In this document: positions 5,862-11,286 of the stretch, piece by piece
How positions within the stretch are numbered: the stretch's first letter is position 1
Layout: every line of letters begins with the position of its first letter
Assembly: GCF_002479325.1 (NCBI RefSeq)
Contig: NZ_DLMO01000041.1
Span: 1-11,286, forward strand
Length of the DNA stretch: 11,286 nucleotides
From: Brevundimonas sp. UBA7534
GTDB taxonomy: Bacteria; Pseudomonadota; Alphaproteobacteria; Caulobacterales; Caulobacteraceae
Reading direction: 5' to 3'
Position numbers and translations under genes: made by a program
The notes under the pieces: model-generated
What the model was told of the DNA's origin: nothing
Databases searched by the model: none
Seen by the model: the letters and a program-made list of their open reading frames with translations, nothing else

Positions 5862-6318
5862 CATCGACGCCTCCGCGCCCGCTTCCGACGCGCCGGTCGA
5901 GCCGCTGCGTCTGCTGGCGGAGGACGCCGATGATCTGCAGATCATCTCCGCGGCGCTGCAGGATGCGATCCTGCGCCCCATCGACATCGTCTGGGAAAAG
6001 CAGGCGCGCACCGTCACCATCGCGTTCAGCCGCTTCTGCTGGGAATGCGGCGGCACGCGCGTGCGCTCGGCGATGCAGTTCGGCGACGTGACGGCGGTCA
6101 AGAGCCGCCGCCTGCCGCGCAATCCCGACGCTTCGCTGGAACTGCTGGCGCTGGACTTCCTGCCGGGCGAGGCGCCGGGCGGGCGGGTCATCCTGATGTT
6201 CGCCGGCGGCGGCGACCTGCGGGTGGACGTCGAATGCCTGGACGCCGTGGTCACCGACATTTCCGAGCGCTGGCCGGCGCGGGTCGCCCCCACCCATCTG
6301 GGCGAGGCCGAGGCGTGA
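5851..6318 (+). CDS. DUF2948 family protein
   Basis: This 155-residue protein of unknown function belongs to the DUF2948 family, typical of alphaproteobacteria and usually encoded next to murA. Recognisable stretches are LRLLAEDADDLQIISAALQD (19-38), the segment from the WEK at 48-50 into a strand, FSRFCWECG (59-67) and the FGDV region (77-80). The final strand is DLRVDVECLDAVVTDI (122-137). No signal peptide or membrane segment is seen. The start ATG 5851 lies inside the murA 3' end, with AAGGA (5838-5842) 8 nt upstream. A longer in-frame ORF from 5731 would overlap murA by 130 nt and is rejected. Its stop overlaps the next start codon as GTGA. Confidence 0.88.
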   Translation: MSTDIDASAPASDAPVEPLRLLAEDADDLQIISAALQDAILRPIDIVWEKQARTVTIAFSRFCWECGGTRVRSAMQFGDVTAVKSRRLPRNPDASLELLALDFLPGEAPGGRVILMFAGGGDLRVDVECLDAVVTDISERWPARVAPTHLGEAEA

Positions 6319-6782
6319 GCGGCCCGCACGTCCTGACCTCGGTGGACCTGGACGCCGCCACTCTGCCGGCCGCCACCGCCGAGATCGAGCACGAGCGCCG
6401 CGTCGCCATCTTCGACCTGGTCGAGAAGAACAGCTTCCAGCCCGTCGACGCCGACGGCGGGCCCTATGCGCTGAAGCTGTCGCTGCAGGACAACCGGCTG
6501 GTGTTCGACATCACTGGCCCGGCGTTCGCGCGCACCTACGCCCTGAGCCTGACCCCGCTGAAGACGGTGCTGCGCGACTATCTGCTGATCTGCGACAGCT
6601 ATTACGAGGCGCTGCGCGGCTCCTCGCCCAGCCAGATCGAGGCCGTCGACATGGGTCGCAGGGGGCTGCACAACGAGGGCGCCGACCAGCTGACGCAACG
6701 GCTGGAGGGCAAGGTCGCGCTGGACCGGGAGACGGCCCGACGGCTTTTCACGTTGGTGTGCGCCCTCTACCGTCGCGGCTGA
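6315..6782 (+). CDS. UPF0262 family protein
   Basis: This 155-residue protein of unknown role is clearly UPF0262, a family confined mostly to alphaproteobacteria. The family signatures are plain: EIEHERRVAIFDLVEKNSF (23-41), GPYALKLSL (49-57), LRDYLLICDSYYEALR (86-101), SPSQIEAVDMGRRGLHNEG (104-122) and ARRLFTLVCALY (141-152). The start is the GTG at 6315, which overlaps the DUF2948 stop (GTGA), pointing to translational coupling in the murA operon. In rhizobial relatives hisD usually sits between DUF2948 and UPF0262, and a low-molecular-weight phosphatase gene between UPF0262 and infA; neither is present here. Confidence 0.92.
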   Translation: MSGPHVLTSVDLDAATLPAATAEIEHERRVAIFDLVEKNSFQPVDADGGPYALKLSLQDNRLVFDITGPAFARTYALSLTPLKTVLRDYLLICDSYYEALRGSSPSQIEAVDMGRRGLHNEGADQLTQRLEGKVALDRETARRLFTLVCALYRRG

Positions 6783-6803
6783 CCTCGACTATCTGTGCAT
6801 TTT

Positions 6804-6869
6804 CGGGCATTAGGCCCGTCCGTTCCGCCCCACGCGCCCGCCCGGCGTGGGGCCGATGTCGTTTTCGAC
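6804..6869 (+). other. infA leader region with three small hairpins
   Basis: Between the UPF0262 stop and infA there are three successive inverted repeats: CGGGC/GCCCG (6804-6808 with 6814-6818), CCCCACGC/GCGTGGGG (6828-6835 with 6845-6852) and GTCG-TTTT-CGAC (6858-6869). None is followed by a T-run, so they are more likely leader structure than a terminator. No convincing promoter was found in the gap, though it is long enough to hold one. Confidence 0.35.
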
Positions 6870-6885
6870 GGGCGTGAGAGGCCGC

Positions 6886-7104
6886 ATGGCTAAGGAAGAA
6901 CTGCTCGAGTTTCCCGGCACCGTCAGCGAACTGCTGCCGAACGCCACCTTTCGCGTGACGCTCGAGAACGATCACGAAATCATCGCCCACACGGCCGGCA
7001 AGATGCGCAAGAACCGCATCCGCGTCCTGGCCGGCGACAAGGTCCTGGTCGAGATGACGCCCTATGACCTGACCAAGGGCCGCATCACCTATCGCTTCAA
7101 GTAA
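6886..7104 (+). CDS. infA: Translation initiation factor IF-1
   Basis: IF-1 binds the ribosomal A site during initiation and helps IF-2 and IF-3 select the start codon. The 72-residue product is exactly family length and forms a single S1/OB-fold domain. It starts MAKEELLEFPGTV, with NATFRVTLEND at 26-36, the HTAGKMRKNRIRVLAGDKV segment, and ends ITYRFK. GAGAGG (6876-6881) lies 4 nt before the ATG. An in-frame ATG at 6847 would add 13 residues not found in IF-1. The gene heads a compact group with maf, the RNase-like gene and yacG. Confidence 0.98.
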   Translation: MAKEELLEFPGTVSELLPNATFRVTLENDHEIIAHTAGKMRKNRIRVLAGDKVLVEMTPYDLTKGRITYRFK

Positions 7105-7116
7105 GGGCGGGCTCTC

Positions 7117-7692
7117 GTGAGCCGTCCCGAATTGGTGCTGGCCTCGGCCAGCCCGCGCCGCATCGAACTGTTGGCGCAGGTCGGGATTCGTCCTGACCAC
7201 ATCGACCCCGCCGACATCGACGAGACGCCGCTGAAGGGCGAAACGCCGCCACGGCTGGCGCAACGCCTGGCGGTCACCAAGGCGCAGGCGGTGGCGGCCC
7301 GGCGGCCCGAGGCCGTCGTCATCGCCGCCGACACCGTGGTCTCCGTCGGGCGTCGTTTGCTCGAAAAGCCCGCCGACGGGGCCGAGGCGGTACGCTTTCT
7401 GAAGCTTCTGTCGGGCCGAAATCACCGCGTGCACACCGGCGTGGCCGTGGTTCGCGACGGGCGCCTGTCGGTGCGGGTCTGCGAAACCCGCGTCAGCATC
7501 AAGCCTTTGTCGGACGCCGAGATCGCCGCCTATGTCGCGACCGGCGACTGGCGGGGAAAGGCCGGCGGTTATGGCATCCAGGGGCCTGCGGGCGCCTTCG
7601 TCCAGCGCATCGTCGGCAGCCACCCCGCCGTGATGGGACTGCCGCTCTATGAAGCCGTGCAACTGCTGAACGGCGTCGGCTGGCGGCCATGA
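7117..7692 (+). CDS. maf: Maf-like nucleoside triphosphate pyrophosphatase (dTTP/UTP type)
   Basis: Maf proteins hydrolyse non-canonical or excess nucleoside triphosphates to monophosphate and pyrophosphate. The 191-residue protein has LASASPRR (8-15), the catalytic aspartate D72 in IAADTVVS, EKP (83-85), and AAYVATGDWRGKAGGYGIQG (137-156). The GKAGGYGIQG block matches the YhdE-type (dTTP/UTP) branch rather than the YceF type. The start is GTG 7117, 12 nt after the infA stop. An ATG further downstream would lose the SPRR motif. The end overlaps the next gene by ATGA. Confidence 0.95.
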   Translation: MSRPELVLASASPRRIELLAQVGIRPDHIDPADIDETPLKGETPPRLAQRLAVTKAQAVAARRPEAVVIAADTVVSVGRRLLEKPADGAEAVRFLKLLSGRNHRVHTGVAVVRDGRLSVRVCETRVSIKPLSDAEIAAYVATGDWRGKAGGYGIQGPAGAFVQRIVGSHPAVMGLPLYEAVQLLNGVGWRP

Positions 7693-8714
7693 CCGGCGCC
7701 GCCGACGTGGAGGTCTTTCTCGACGACACGCCGGGAGAGACGCGCGGCGTGATCGCGCGCGGCGGCCGCTATACCCATCTTCTGATCCATCGCGAGGAGG
7801 AGGCGGCCCAGCATCGATTGGGTGCGAGATCGGTTGGCCGGGTGACGCAGATTATTCCTGGGCTGCGCGCCGCCTTCGTCGACCTGGGCGCCGGGCCGGA
7901 CGCCTTTCTTCCGCTGGGGCGTAACGATTCGCTGGCGCAGGGCGCGCGGATCGAGGTGGCGGTCGTCGCCGAGCCGCGCGACGGCAAGGGTGCGGCCGTT
8001 CGTCGCCTGGGACCGGGGGAGGGGGCGCCGCGCCTGCTCGAATCTGGTCTCTCGATCGTGCAGACGTTGCGTCGCCTCGCGCCAGACGCGCCGATTCTGA
8101 CGGGCGTCCCCGCGATCGACGCCTCCCTTGAGGCCGAATCGGAAGCGCTAGCCGAGGTCCATGCGTTTGCGGCCGACGGCCTCGACCTGGCCGTGCAGCG
8201 CACCCGCGCCCTGGTCGCCGTGGACATCGACCATGCCCCCGCGCCCGGCCGCGATCCGGCCAAGGGACGGGCGCGCGCCAACGCCGAGGGCCTGCGCCAG
8301 GCCGCCCGGCTGATCGGCTTAAAGGGCTGGGGCGGGCTGGTGATCATCGACGCGGTCGGCGACGGACGCGATGGAGAGGCGCTGTCCCGCGCCGTCCGCG
8401 CGGCCTTCTCTGAGTTTCCGCAGGCGGCGTTCGGTCCGGTGAGCCGGTTCGGCCTGGCCCAGCTGTCCCTGTCATGGACCCGAACCCCGGTCGAAGAGGT
8501 GCTGAGCCCGTCCGTGCGCACGCGCGCCCAGGCCCTGGCGCGCCAGCTGAGGCGGCGGCTGCTGACGGACACCGCATCCGCCCGCATCGTCGCGCGTTGC
8601 GCTCCCGAAGAGAAGGCGGCGGTCGAGCCGTTGGTCGCCGCCCTGGGGCCCCGCGCGGCCGTTGTCGCGGACCCGTCCGTCGCGCCGGGGCGCGGCCGTA
8701 TTCAGGAGGACTGA
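7689..8714 (+). CDS. Compact RNase E/G-family protein
   Basis: The 341-residue protein resembles the catalytic part of RNase E/RNase G, endoribonucleases acting in mRNA decay and rRNA processing. An S1-like segment lies at about 46-92 (GRVTQIIPGLRAAFVDLG, 50-67). The catalytic core has D179 in LVAVDID and D221 in GGLVIID, 42 residues apart, against 43 between the two Mg-binding aspartates of E. coli RNase E. The RNase E asparagine two residues after the first is an aspartate here (D181). The zinc-link CPxC motif and the whole C-terminal scaffold are absent, so the protein is much shorter than RNase G. That leaves activity and oligomeric state open. It starts at ATG 7689 overlapping the maf stop, and its 3' end carries the yacG ribosome site. 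This position between maf and yacG is normal for the group. Confidence 0.85.
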   Translation: MTGAADVEVFLDDTPGETRGVIARGGRYTHLLIHREEEAAQHRLGARSVGRVTQIIPGLRAAFVDLGAGPDAFLPLGRNDSLAQGARIEVAVVAEPRDGKGAAVRRLGPGEGAPRLLESGLSIVQTLRRLAPDAPILTGVPAIDASLEAESEALAEVHAFAADGLDLAVQRTRALVAVDIDHAPAPGRDPAKGRARANAEGLRQAARLIGLKGWGGLVIIDAVGDGRDGEALSRAVRAAFSEFPQAAFGPVSRFGLAQLSLSWTRTPVEEVLSPSVRTRAQALARQLRRRLLTDTASARIVARCAPEEKAAVEPLVAALGPRAAVVADPSVAPGRGRIQED

Positions 8715-8717
8715 CGC

Positions 8718-8882
8718 ATGGCCCTGTGCCCCATCTGCCGCAAGGCGGACGCCGATCCTAAGTACAAGCCCTTCTGCTCGCGCCGCTGTTCGGACCTCGA
8801 TCTGCAGCGCTGGTTCGCCGGTTCCTACGTCATTGCGGGCGAGCCGTCAGAGGGCGCGGACGAAGAACCGCAAAAGGACTGA
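8718..8882 (+). CDS. yacG: YacG, zinc-binding DNA gyrase inhibitor
   Basis: The 54-residue protein has the YacG four-cysteine zinc site C4-x2-C7 and C20-x3-C24 (CPIC, FCSRRC), followed by the family segment SDLDLQRWFAGSYVIAGE (25-42) and an acidic tail. In E. coli YacG binds GyrB and inhibits gyrase. The start is supported by a near-perfect AGGAGGA (8704-8710) 7 nt upstream, lying inside the 3' end of the RNase-like gene, so the two genes are surely co-transcribed. The stop is 63 nt before tRNA-Phe, with the tRNA promoter in between. Confidence 0.94.
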   Translation: MALCPICRKADADPKYKPFCSRRCSDLDLQRWFAGSYVIAGEPSEGADEEPQKD

Positions 8883-8891
8883 AACCGACGC

Positions 8892-8920
8892 TGGACACCC
8901 GAAAGCGGCTCGCCTATAGA
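8892..8920 (+). promoter_or_regulatory. tRNA-Phe promoter
   Basis: TGGACA (8892-8897; 5 of 6 to TTGACA), a 17-nt spacer and TATAGA (8915-8920) form a good housekeeping promoter. The implied start is near 8927, about 19 nt before the tRNA. It begins 10 nt after the yacG stop codon. Confidence 0.7.
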
Positions 8921-8945
8921 CGCCGCTCTCGCGACGCCGAGCGGC

Positions 8946-9021
8946 GCCTGGATAGCTCAGTTGGTAGAGCAGCGGATTGAAAATCCGCGTGTCGGTGGTT
9001 CGAATCCGCCTCCAGGCACCA
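8946..9021 (+). tRNA. tRNA-Phe(GAA)
   Basis: Acceptor GCCTGGA/TCCAGGC pairs fully, with discriminator A and an encoded CCA (9019-9021). D-arm TAGCTCAGTTGGTAGAGCA. Anticodon stem GCGGA/TCCGC around loop TTGAAAA gives anticodon GAA. T-arm loop is TTCGAAT. Length is 76 nt. No hairpin-plus-T-run terminator follows closely. Confidence 0.97.
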
Positions 9022-9089
9022 TCTTCCCCGCATCATTTTACCCTGCCCACGTCGGTTTCGAACAAGCTTGCGCTGTTCGCCGTCGTCGC

Positions 9090-9108
9090 ATCACGAAAAT
9101 GTCGTGAT
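9090..9108. repeat. 7-bp inverted repeat, operator-like
   Basis: ATCACGA (9090-9096) and TCGTGAT (9102-9108) are perfect inverted repeats around AAATG. There is no T-run after it, and the half-site spacing (12 bp centre to centre, about one helical turn) suits a dimeric regulator, or it may simply form a hairpin downstream of tRNA-Phe. Confidence 0.45.
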
Positions 9109-9225
9109 CGACCGCCTAGATGGCGCGCTGAGCAAGACTTCGCCCGTAACCCTTCCGGTGGCGAAATCGCGCTCTTCGCCCTTGACGCTCTGGTAACGGT
9201 TCGCCAAAGGGTTTCGGGACGCCTT

Positions 9226-9245
9226 CCCAGAGTAAACTTTCTGGG
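9226..9245. repeat. CCCAGA-N8-TCTGGG inverted repeat
   Basis: CCCAGA (9226-9231) and TCTGGG (9240-9245) flank the AT-rich spacer GTAAACTT. The spacer includes TAAACT, which could be a -10 element, so the site could be an operator placed over a promoter. It lies about 213 bp before the exbB start. Confidence 0.4.
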
Positions 9246-9250
9246 TGGAG

Positions 9251-9345
9251 TTCGGCGGGTCGAGGGAATGGTTTCCGACACTCGCCATCGGAGGAGGGGC
9301 CAGCCGGGCAACCGGACGGGTCCTCGCTCGTTTTTCGGCGGGTCG
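9251..9345 (+). repeat. 12-bp direct repeat TTCGGCGGGTCG
   Basis: The identical 12-mer occurs at 9251-9262 and 9334-9345, 83 bp apart (close to eight helical turns). It could mark a pair of binding sites in the exbB upstream region, or chance in GC-rich DNA. Confidence 0.4.
9291..9335 (+). promoter_or_regulatory. Terminator-like stem-loop in the exbB leader
   Basis: GAGGA (9291-9295) can pair with TCCTC (9321-9325), enclosing an inner CCGG-GCAA-CCGG hairpin (9304-9315) with a GNRA loop. TTTTT (9331-9335) follows 5 nt later. The T-run is not immediate and the middle of the stem is unpaired, so this is only a candidate attenuator. The sequence also contains a strong Shine-Dalgarno-like GGAGGAGG with no start codon at the right distance. 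Confidence 0.25.
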
Positions 9346-9458
9346 GGTTCCAGCTCGGGACAAGAGACGCCGAAGGAAACATTTCAGGTTGGGGGACGGC
9401 CGGTGACATGGCCGAACCTTTGGTTCCACGAGTCAGACCAAGCAGGAACTGGCGAATT

Positions 9459-10346
9459 ATGCTGAACAGCAAAAAGACGAACATCCTCCTCGCCATGGCC
9501 GGCGCCGCCGTCCTCATGGCGAGCACGCCGGTTCTGGCGCAAGCGCCGGCCGAGCCCGCTCCGGCCGCCGAAACGGCGATGGCTCCGGCGGCGCCCGCCG
9601 CTGCGGCTCCGGAAGCCGATCCCGCGTCCGTCGGCGAAGCCGTCGGCGGCGGTCACGGCGGCGGCATCACCCCGATCTCCATGTTCATGGAAGCGACCGT
9701 GGTCGTGAAGGTCGTCATGGCCGGCCTGCTGCTGGCCTCGATCTTCTCGTGGACCCTGCTGCTCATCAAGCTGTTCGAGTTCGGCGCCCTGAACCGCAAG
9801 ACTGACTCCTTCCTGGAGAACTTCCGCGGCGCCCGCACCATCGCCGACATGAAGGCGATCGCGACCGCCGAGGAATATGAAGGCAACCCGCTGGCCGACA
9901 TGGCCGCCGCCGCCACCGAAGAAGTCGACCTGTCGCGTCAGGCCGGCCTGTCGGTCACCGGCGAGCACCGCCACGACACCCTGGCCCGCGCCCAAGCGGC
10001 CGTCACCGCCGTTCAGGCCGGTCTGGCCAAGCGCATCTCGGGCGGTCAGCAGTTCCTGGCTTCGGTCGGTTCGTCCGGTCCGTTCGTCGGTCTGTTCGGC
10101 ACCGTGTACGGCATCATGAACTCCTTCATCGGCATCGCGGAATCGAACACGACCAACCTGGCCGTCGTCGCCCCGGGTATCGCCGAGGCCCTGCTGGCCA
10201 CCGGTATCGGCCTGTTCGCGGCTATCCCGGCGGTTATCTTCTATAACTACTTCAACACCCGCATCGCTGCCTACGGCGCTCGCGCCGACGGGTTCAACGC
10301 TGAGCTGATCAACTCGATCTCGCGTCAACTCGACAAGGGGGCGTAA
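9459..10346 (+). CDS. exbB: ExbB, TonB-system proton channel subunit
   Basis: ExbB forms the inner-membrane pentamer which, with ExbD, turns proton-motive force into work for TonB. From ATG 9459 the 295-residue protein has a signal peptide (lysines at 5-6, hydrophobic 9-22, cut near VLAQA 25-29), then an Ala/Pro-rich periplasmic stretch (30-58) and GGGHGGG (63-69). Membrane segment 1 is about 79-104, segment 2 about 203-226 with GPFVGLFGTVYGIMNSFIGI, and segment 3 about 235-265 with NLAVVAPGIAEALLATGIGL and AAIPAVIFYN. These last two blocks are diagnostic of TonB-type ExbB rather than TolQ or MotA. An in-frame ATG at 9408 would put 17 charged residues before the signal peptide, so 9459 is preferred, with AGGA (9444-9447) upstream. 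exbD follows after 5 nt. Confidence 0.94.
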   Translation: MLNSKKTNILLAMAGAAVLMASTPVLAQAPAEPAPAAETAMAPAAPAAAAPEADPASVGEAVGGGHGGGITPISMFMEATVVVKVVMAGLLLASIFSWTLLLIKLFEFGALNRKTDSFLENFRGARTIADMKAIATAEEYEGNPLADMAAAATEEVDLSRQAGLSVTGEHRHDTLARAQAAVTAVQAGLAKRISGGQQFLASVGSSGPFVGLFGTVYGIMNSFIGIAESNTTNLAVVAPGIAEALLATGIGLFAAIPAVIFYNYFNTRIAAYGARADGFNAELINSISRQLDKGA

Positions 10347-10351
10347 TCCAG

Positions 10352-10789
10352 ATGGCCGCCAAGCTTTCATCCGGCGGCGGTGGCAAGTACCAGATCGAGG
10401 CCAACAGCGAGATCAACGTTACGCCTTTCGTTGATGTCATGCTGGTCCTCCTGATCATCTTCATGGTGGCGGCCCCGCTCGCCACCGTGTCGGTGCCAGT
10501 GGAACTTCCGATCGCGGTCGCTAAGCCGCAGCCGAACCCGCCGAAGCCGGTCTATATTTCGATCCAGAACGACGGCGACGTCTTCGTGGGCGATTTCCGA
10601 TCGGACGTTGGTTCGCTGGGGACCGACCTGACCGACCAGATCGGCAGCCGTAACCCCGCCGACGAGCGGATCTTCATCCGCGGCGACCAGAACGTCCGCT
10701 ACGGCGATTTCATGCAGGTCATGAACGCGCTCCAGGACAACGGCTTCTACAGTGTCGCCCTGGTCGGCGAAGACCAGTCGACGCAATAG
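10352..10789 (+). CDS. exbD: ExbD, TonB-system proton channel subunit
   Basis: The 145-residue protein has a short cytoplasmic N-terminus and one membrane helix at about 25-44 within INVTPFVDVMLVLLIIFMVA (21-40). This helix carries the essential proton-binding aspartate D28. The APLATVSVPVELP stretch (41-53) follows, and then a periplasmic TolR/ExbD domain (66-140), including VYISIQNDGDVFVGD, RIFIRGDQNVRYGDFMQVMN and YSVALVGED. This matches TonB-type ExbD. It is 5 nt after exbB and 12 nt before the next gene, so the three are one operon. A GGGG run at the exbB 3' end may serve as the ribosome site. Confidence 0.95.
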   Translation: MAAKLSSGGGGKYQIEANSEINVTPFVDVMLVLLIIFMVAAPLATVSVPVELPIAVAKPQPNPPKPVYISIQNDGDVFVGDFRSDVGSLGTDLTDQIGSRNPADERIFIRGDQNVRYGDFMQVMNALQDNGFYSVALVGEDQSTQ

Positions 10790-10801
10790 GCGCGAGGTGC
10801 A

Positions 10802-11286
10802 ATGACAGACGTCACTTATCACCGCAGTCGTTACGACGCGCCGAAGCAGAAGGGCTTCATGGGGGTCTCGACGCCCGTGCTGCTGGTCTGCCTGCTGGTC
10901 GTCACCATCCTCTTTGCGCTTCTTCTGTTCTATCTGCAGCAGGCGAAGTTCAAGCTGAAGGAGTTCAACTACGTCGACGAGTCGCGCTACAGCTTCGGCG
11001 CCGAAGACGCTCCGCCGCCTCCGCCGCCTCCGCCCCCGCCGCCGCCCCCGCCGCCGCCTCCCCCGCCGCCCCCGCCGCCGCCGCCGGCGACCCCGCCGGC
11101 GCGTCAGTTCGTGGTCTATTTCGACTGGGATCGCTCCGACCTCACCGCCGAAGCCCGTTCCGTCGTCACCCAGGCCGCCAACTACGCCAAGTCGGGCCGT
11201 CCGACGCGCGTCCTGGTCGTCGGCCACGCCGACACCTCCGGCTCGGCCGCCTATAACATCGGCCTGTCCAACCGACGCGCCCGCAC
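10802..11286 (+). CDS. Membrane-anchored OmpA-domain protein in the TonB position (partial)
   Basis: The gene runs off the window; 161 full codons are visible. Residues 1-21 are cytoplasmic and basic. Residues 22-45 (STPVLLVCLLVVTILFALLL and on) form one membrane helix. Residues 46-70 are charged, residues 71-95 are 25 consecutive prolines, and 101-161 are an OmpA-type peptidoglycan-binding domain. That domain has FVVYFDWDRSDLTAEA (103-118) and GHADTSGSAAYNIGLSNRRA (141-160). D144 and R159 stand at the spacing of the OmpA residues that bind diaminopimelate. The anchor and proline linker recall TonB, but the TonB SxxxH signature is absent from the helix, and so is an Asp as in MotB. GAGG (10794-10797) precedes the ATG. 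The operon context suggests energisation by ExbB/ExbD, but the role is unknown. The junction at a proline-codon repeat leaves natural fusion or misassembly open. Confidence 0.85.
   Translation, partial: MTDVTYHRSRYDAPKQKGFMGVSTPVLLVCLLVVTILFALLLFYLQQAKFKLKEFNYVDESRYSFGAEDAPPPPPPPPPPPPPPPPPPPPPPPPPATPPARQFVVYFDWDRSDLTAEARSVVTQAANYAKSGRPTRVLVVGHADTSGSAAYNIGLSNRRAR
11012..11086 (+). repeat. CCN repeat encoding 25 prolines
   Basis: 25 consecutive proline codons (CCG, CCC and CCT mixed) make a low-complexity tract between the membrane anchor and the OmpA domain. Such a run needs elongation factor P for translation and is prone to length change, in-frame recombination and assembly errors. Confidence 0.95.

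Larger units (their letters stand above)
9022..9458 (+). other. 437-bp non-coding region upstream of exbB
   Basis: No plausible gene is seen. Open frames on both strands here either run through the tRNA or the exbB start, or lack ribosome sites and recognisable protein features. The stretch looks less GC-rich than its surroundings. It holds two inverted repeats, a 12-bp direct repeat, a terminator-like stem-loop and four TTCGCC copies (9076, 9139, 9175, 9200) with one complementary GGCGAA (9160) able to pair alternatively with its neighbours. The exbB promoter must lie here, but no clean -35/-10 pair was found. TTGACG (9182-9187) is a good -35 without a convincing -10. It may be a long regulated leader or contain a small RNA. 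Confidence 0.5.

Noticed and set aside
4467..6698. Minus-strand open frame of 743 codons antisense to murA, DUF2948 and UPF0262
   Set aside because: It is the reverse of three certain genes, with low-complexity His/Arg/Gly composition and no domain.
9003..9100. Possible integration (att) repeat of the tRNA-Phe 3' end
   Set aside because: No second copy of the tRNA 3' sequence is seen downstream, and no integrase gene is present.
9408..9458. Upstream ATG at 9408 as the exbB start
   Set aside because: It would place 17 polar and charged residues before a clear signal peptide. The ATG also lies in the loop of a CGGCC/GGCCG hairpin (9397-9414).
8977..9465. Plus-strand open frame beginning inside tRNA-Phe
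   Set aside because: It starts within a tRNA, has no ribosome site or family signature, and ends inside exbB. An internal ATG with GAGGGA too close was also considered and dropped.
9384..10370. Minus-strand 328-codon frame antisense to exbB
   Set aside because: It is the reverse strand of exbB, with Gly/Arg/Asp-rich translation lacking motifs.
10367..11227. Minus-strand 286-codon frame antisense to exbD and the OmpA-domain gene
   Set aside because: Its long arginine/glycine run is only the reverse of the proline codon tract.

Overview
The window looks like chromosomal DNA from a high-GC alphaproteobacterium, most likely Caulobacterales and close to Brevundimonas/Caulobacter. The pointers are the base composition, the alphaproteobacterial families DUF2948 and UPF0262, the murA...infA-maf-RNase E/G-yacG order, a long alanine/proline-rich N-terminus on ExbB, and short Shine-Dalgarno sites. 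Genus assignment is an inference, since no search could be run. Almost everything reads as core genome. I see no insertion sequence, CRISPR array, phage gene or plasmid gene.

Layout. Positions 1-132: a 20-bp perfect hairpin abutting a minus-strand tRNA-Leu(GAG) whose acceptor stem does not close. 209-1243: a divergent pair, a FliN-like SpoA-domain protein (minus) and the octanoyltransferase LipB (plus), with start codons only 9 bp apart. 1371-4047: an exported S41-peptidase-like protein, a strong terminator, the methionine sulfoxide reductase MsrB, and an unrecognised exported protein ending in a bidirectional terminator shared with minus-strand tRNA-Thr(GGU). 4289-6782: a small conserved-looking basic protein, then murA, DUF2948 and UPF0262, the last three overlapping. 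6886-8882: infA, maf, a compact RNase E/G-like protein and the zinc protein YacG, tightly packed. 8892-9021: tRNA-Phe(GAA) with a clear promoter. 9022-9458: a 437-bp non-coding stretch with several inverted and direct repeats. 9459-11286: exbB, exbD and a third gene cut by the window edge.

How the genes work together. murA (first committed step of peptidoglycan synthesis), infA (translation initiation), maf (nucleotide house-cleaning), the RNase-like protein and yacG (gyrase inhibitor) form a growth-related cluster with overlapping or nearly overlapping genes. ExbB and ExbD are typical proton-motive-force energisers of the TonB type.

The most interesting point is the third gene of that operon. 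Where TonB is expected there is a protein with one N-terminal membrane anchor, a run of 25 prolines and an OmpA-type peptidoglycan-binding domain. Its membrane segment has neither the TonB histidine nor an acidic residue of the MotB/ExbD kind. This could be an ExbB/ExbD-driven device that engages the cell wall, or a fusion or misassembly at the proline-codon repeat. Other points of interest are the broken tRNA-Leu acceptor stem, the 9-bp divergent start region, and msrB starting 7 nt after a terminator.
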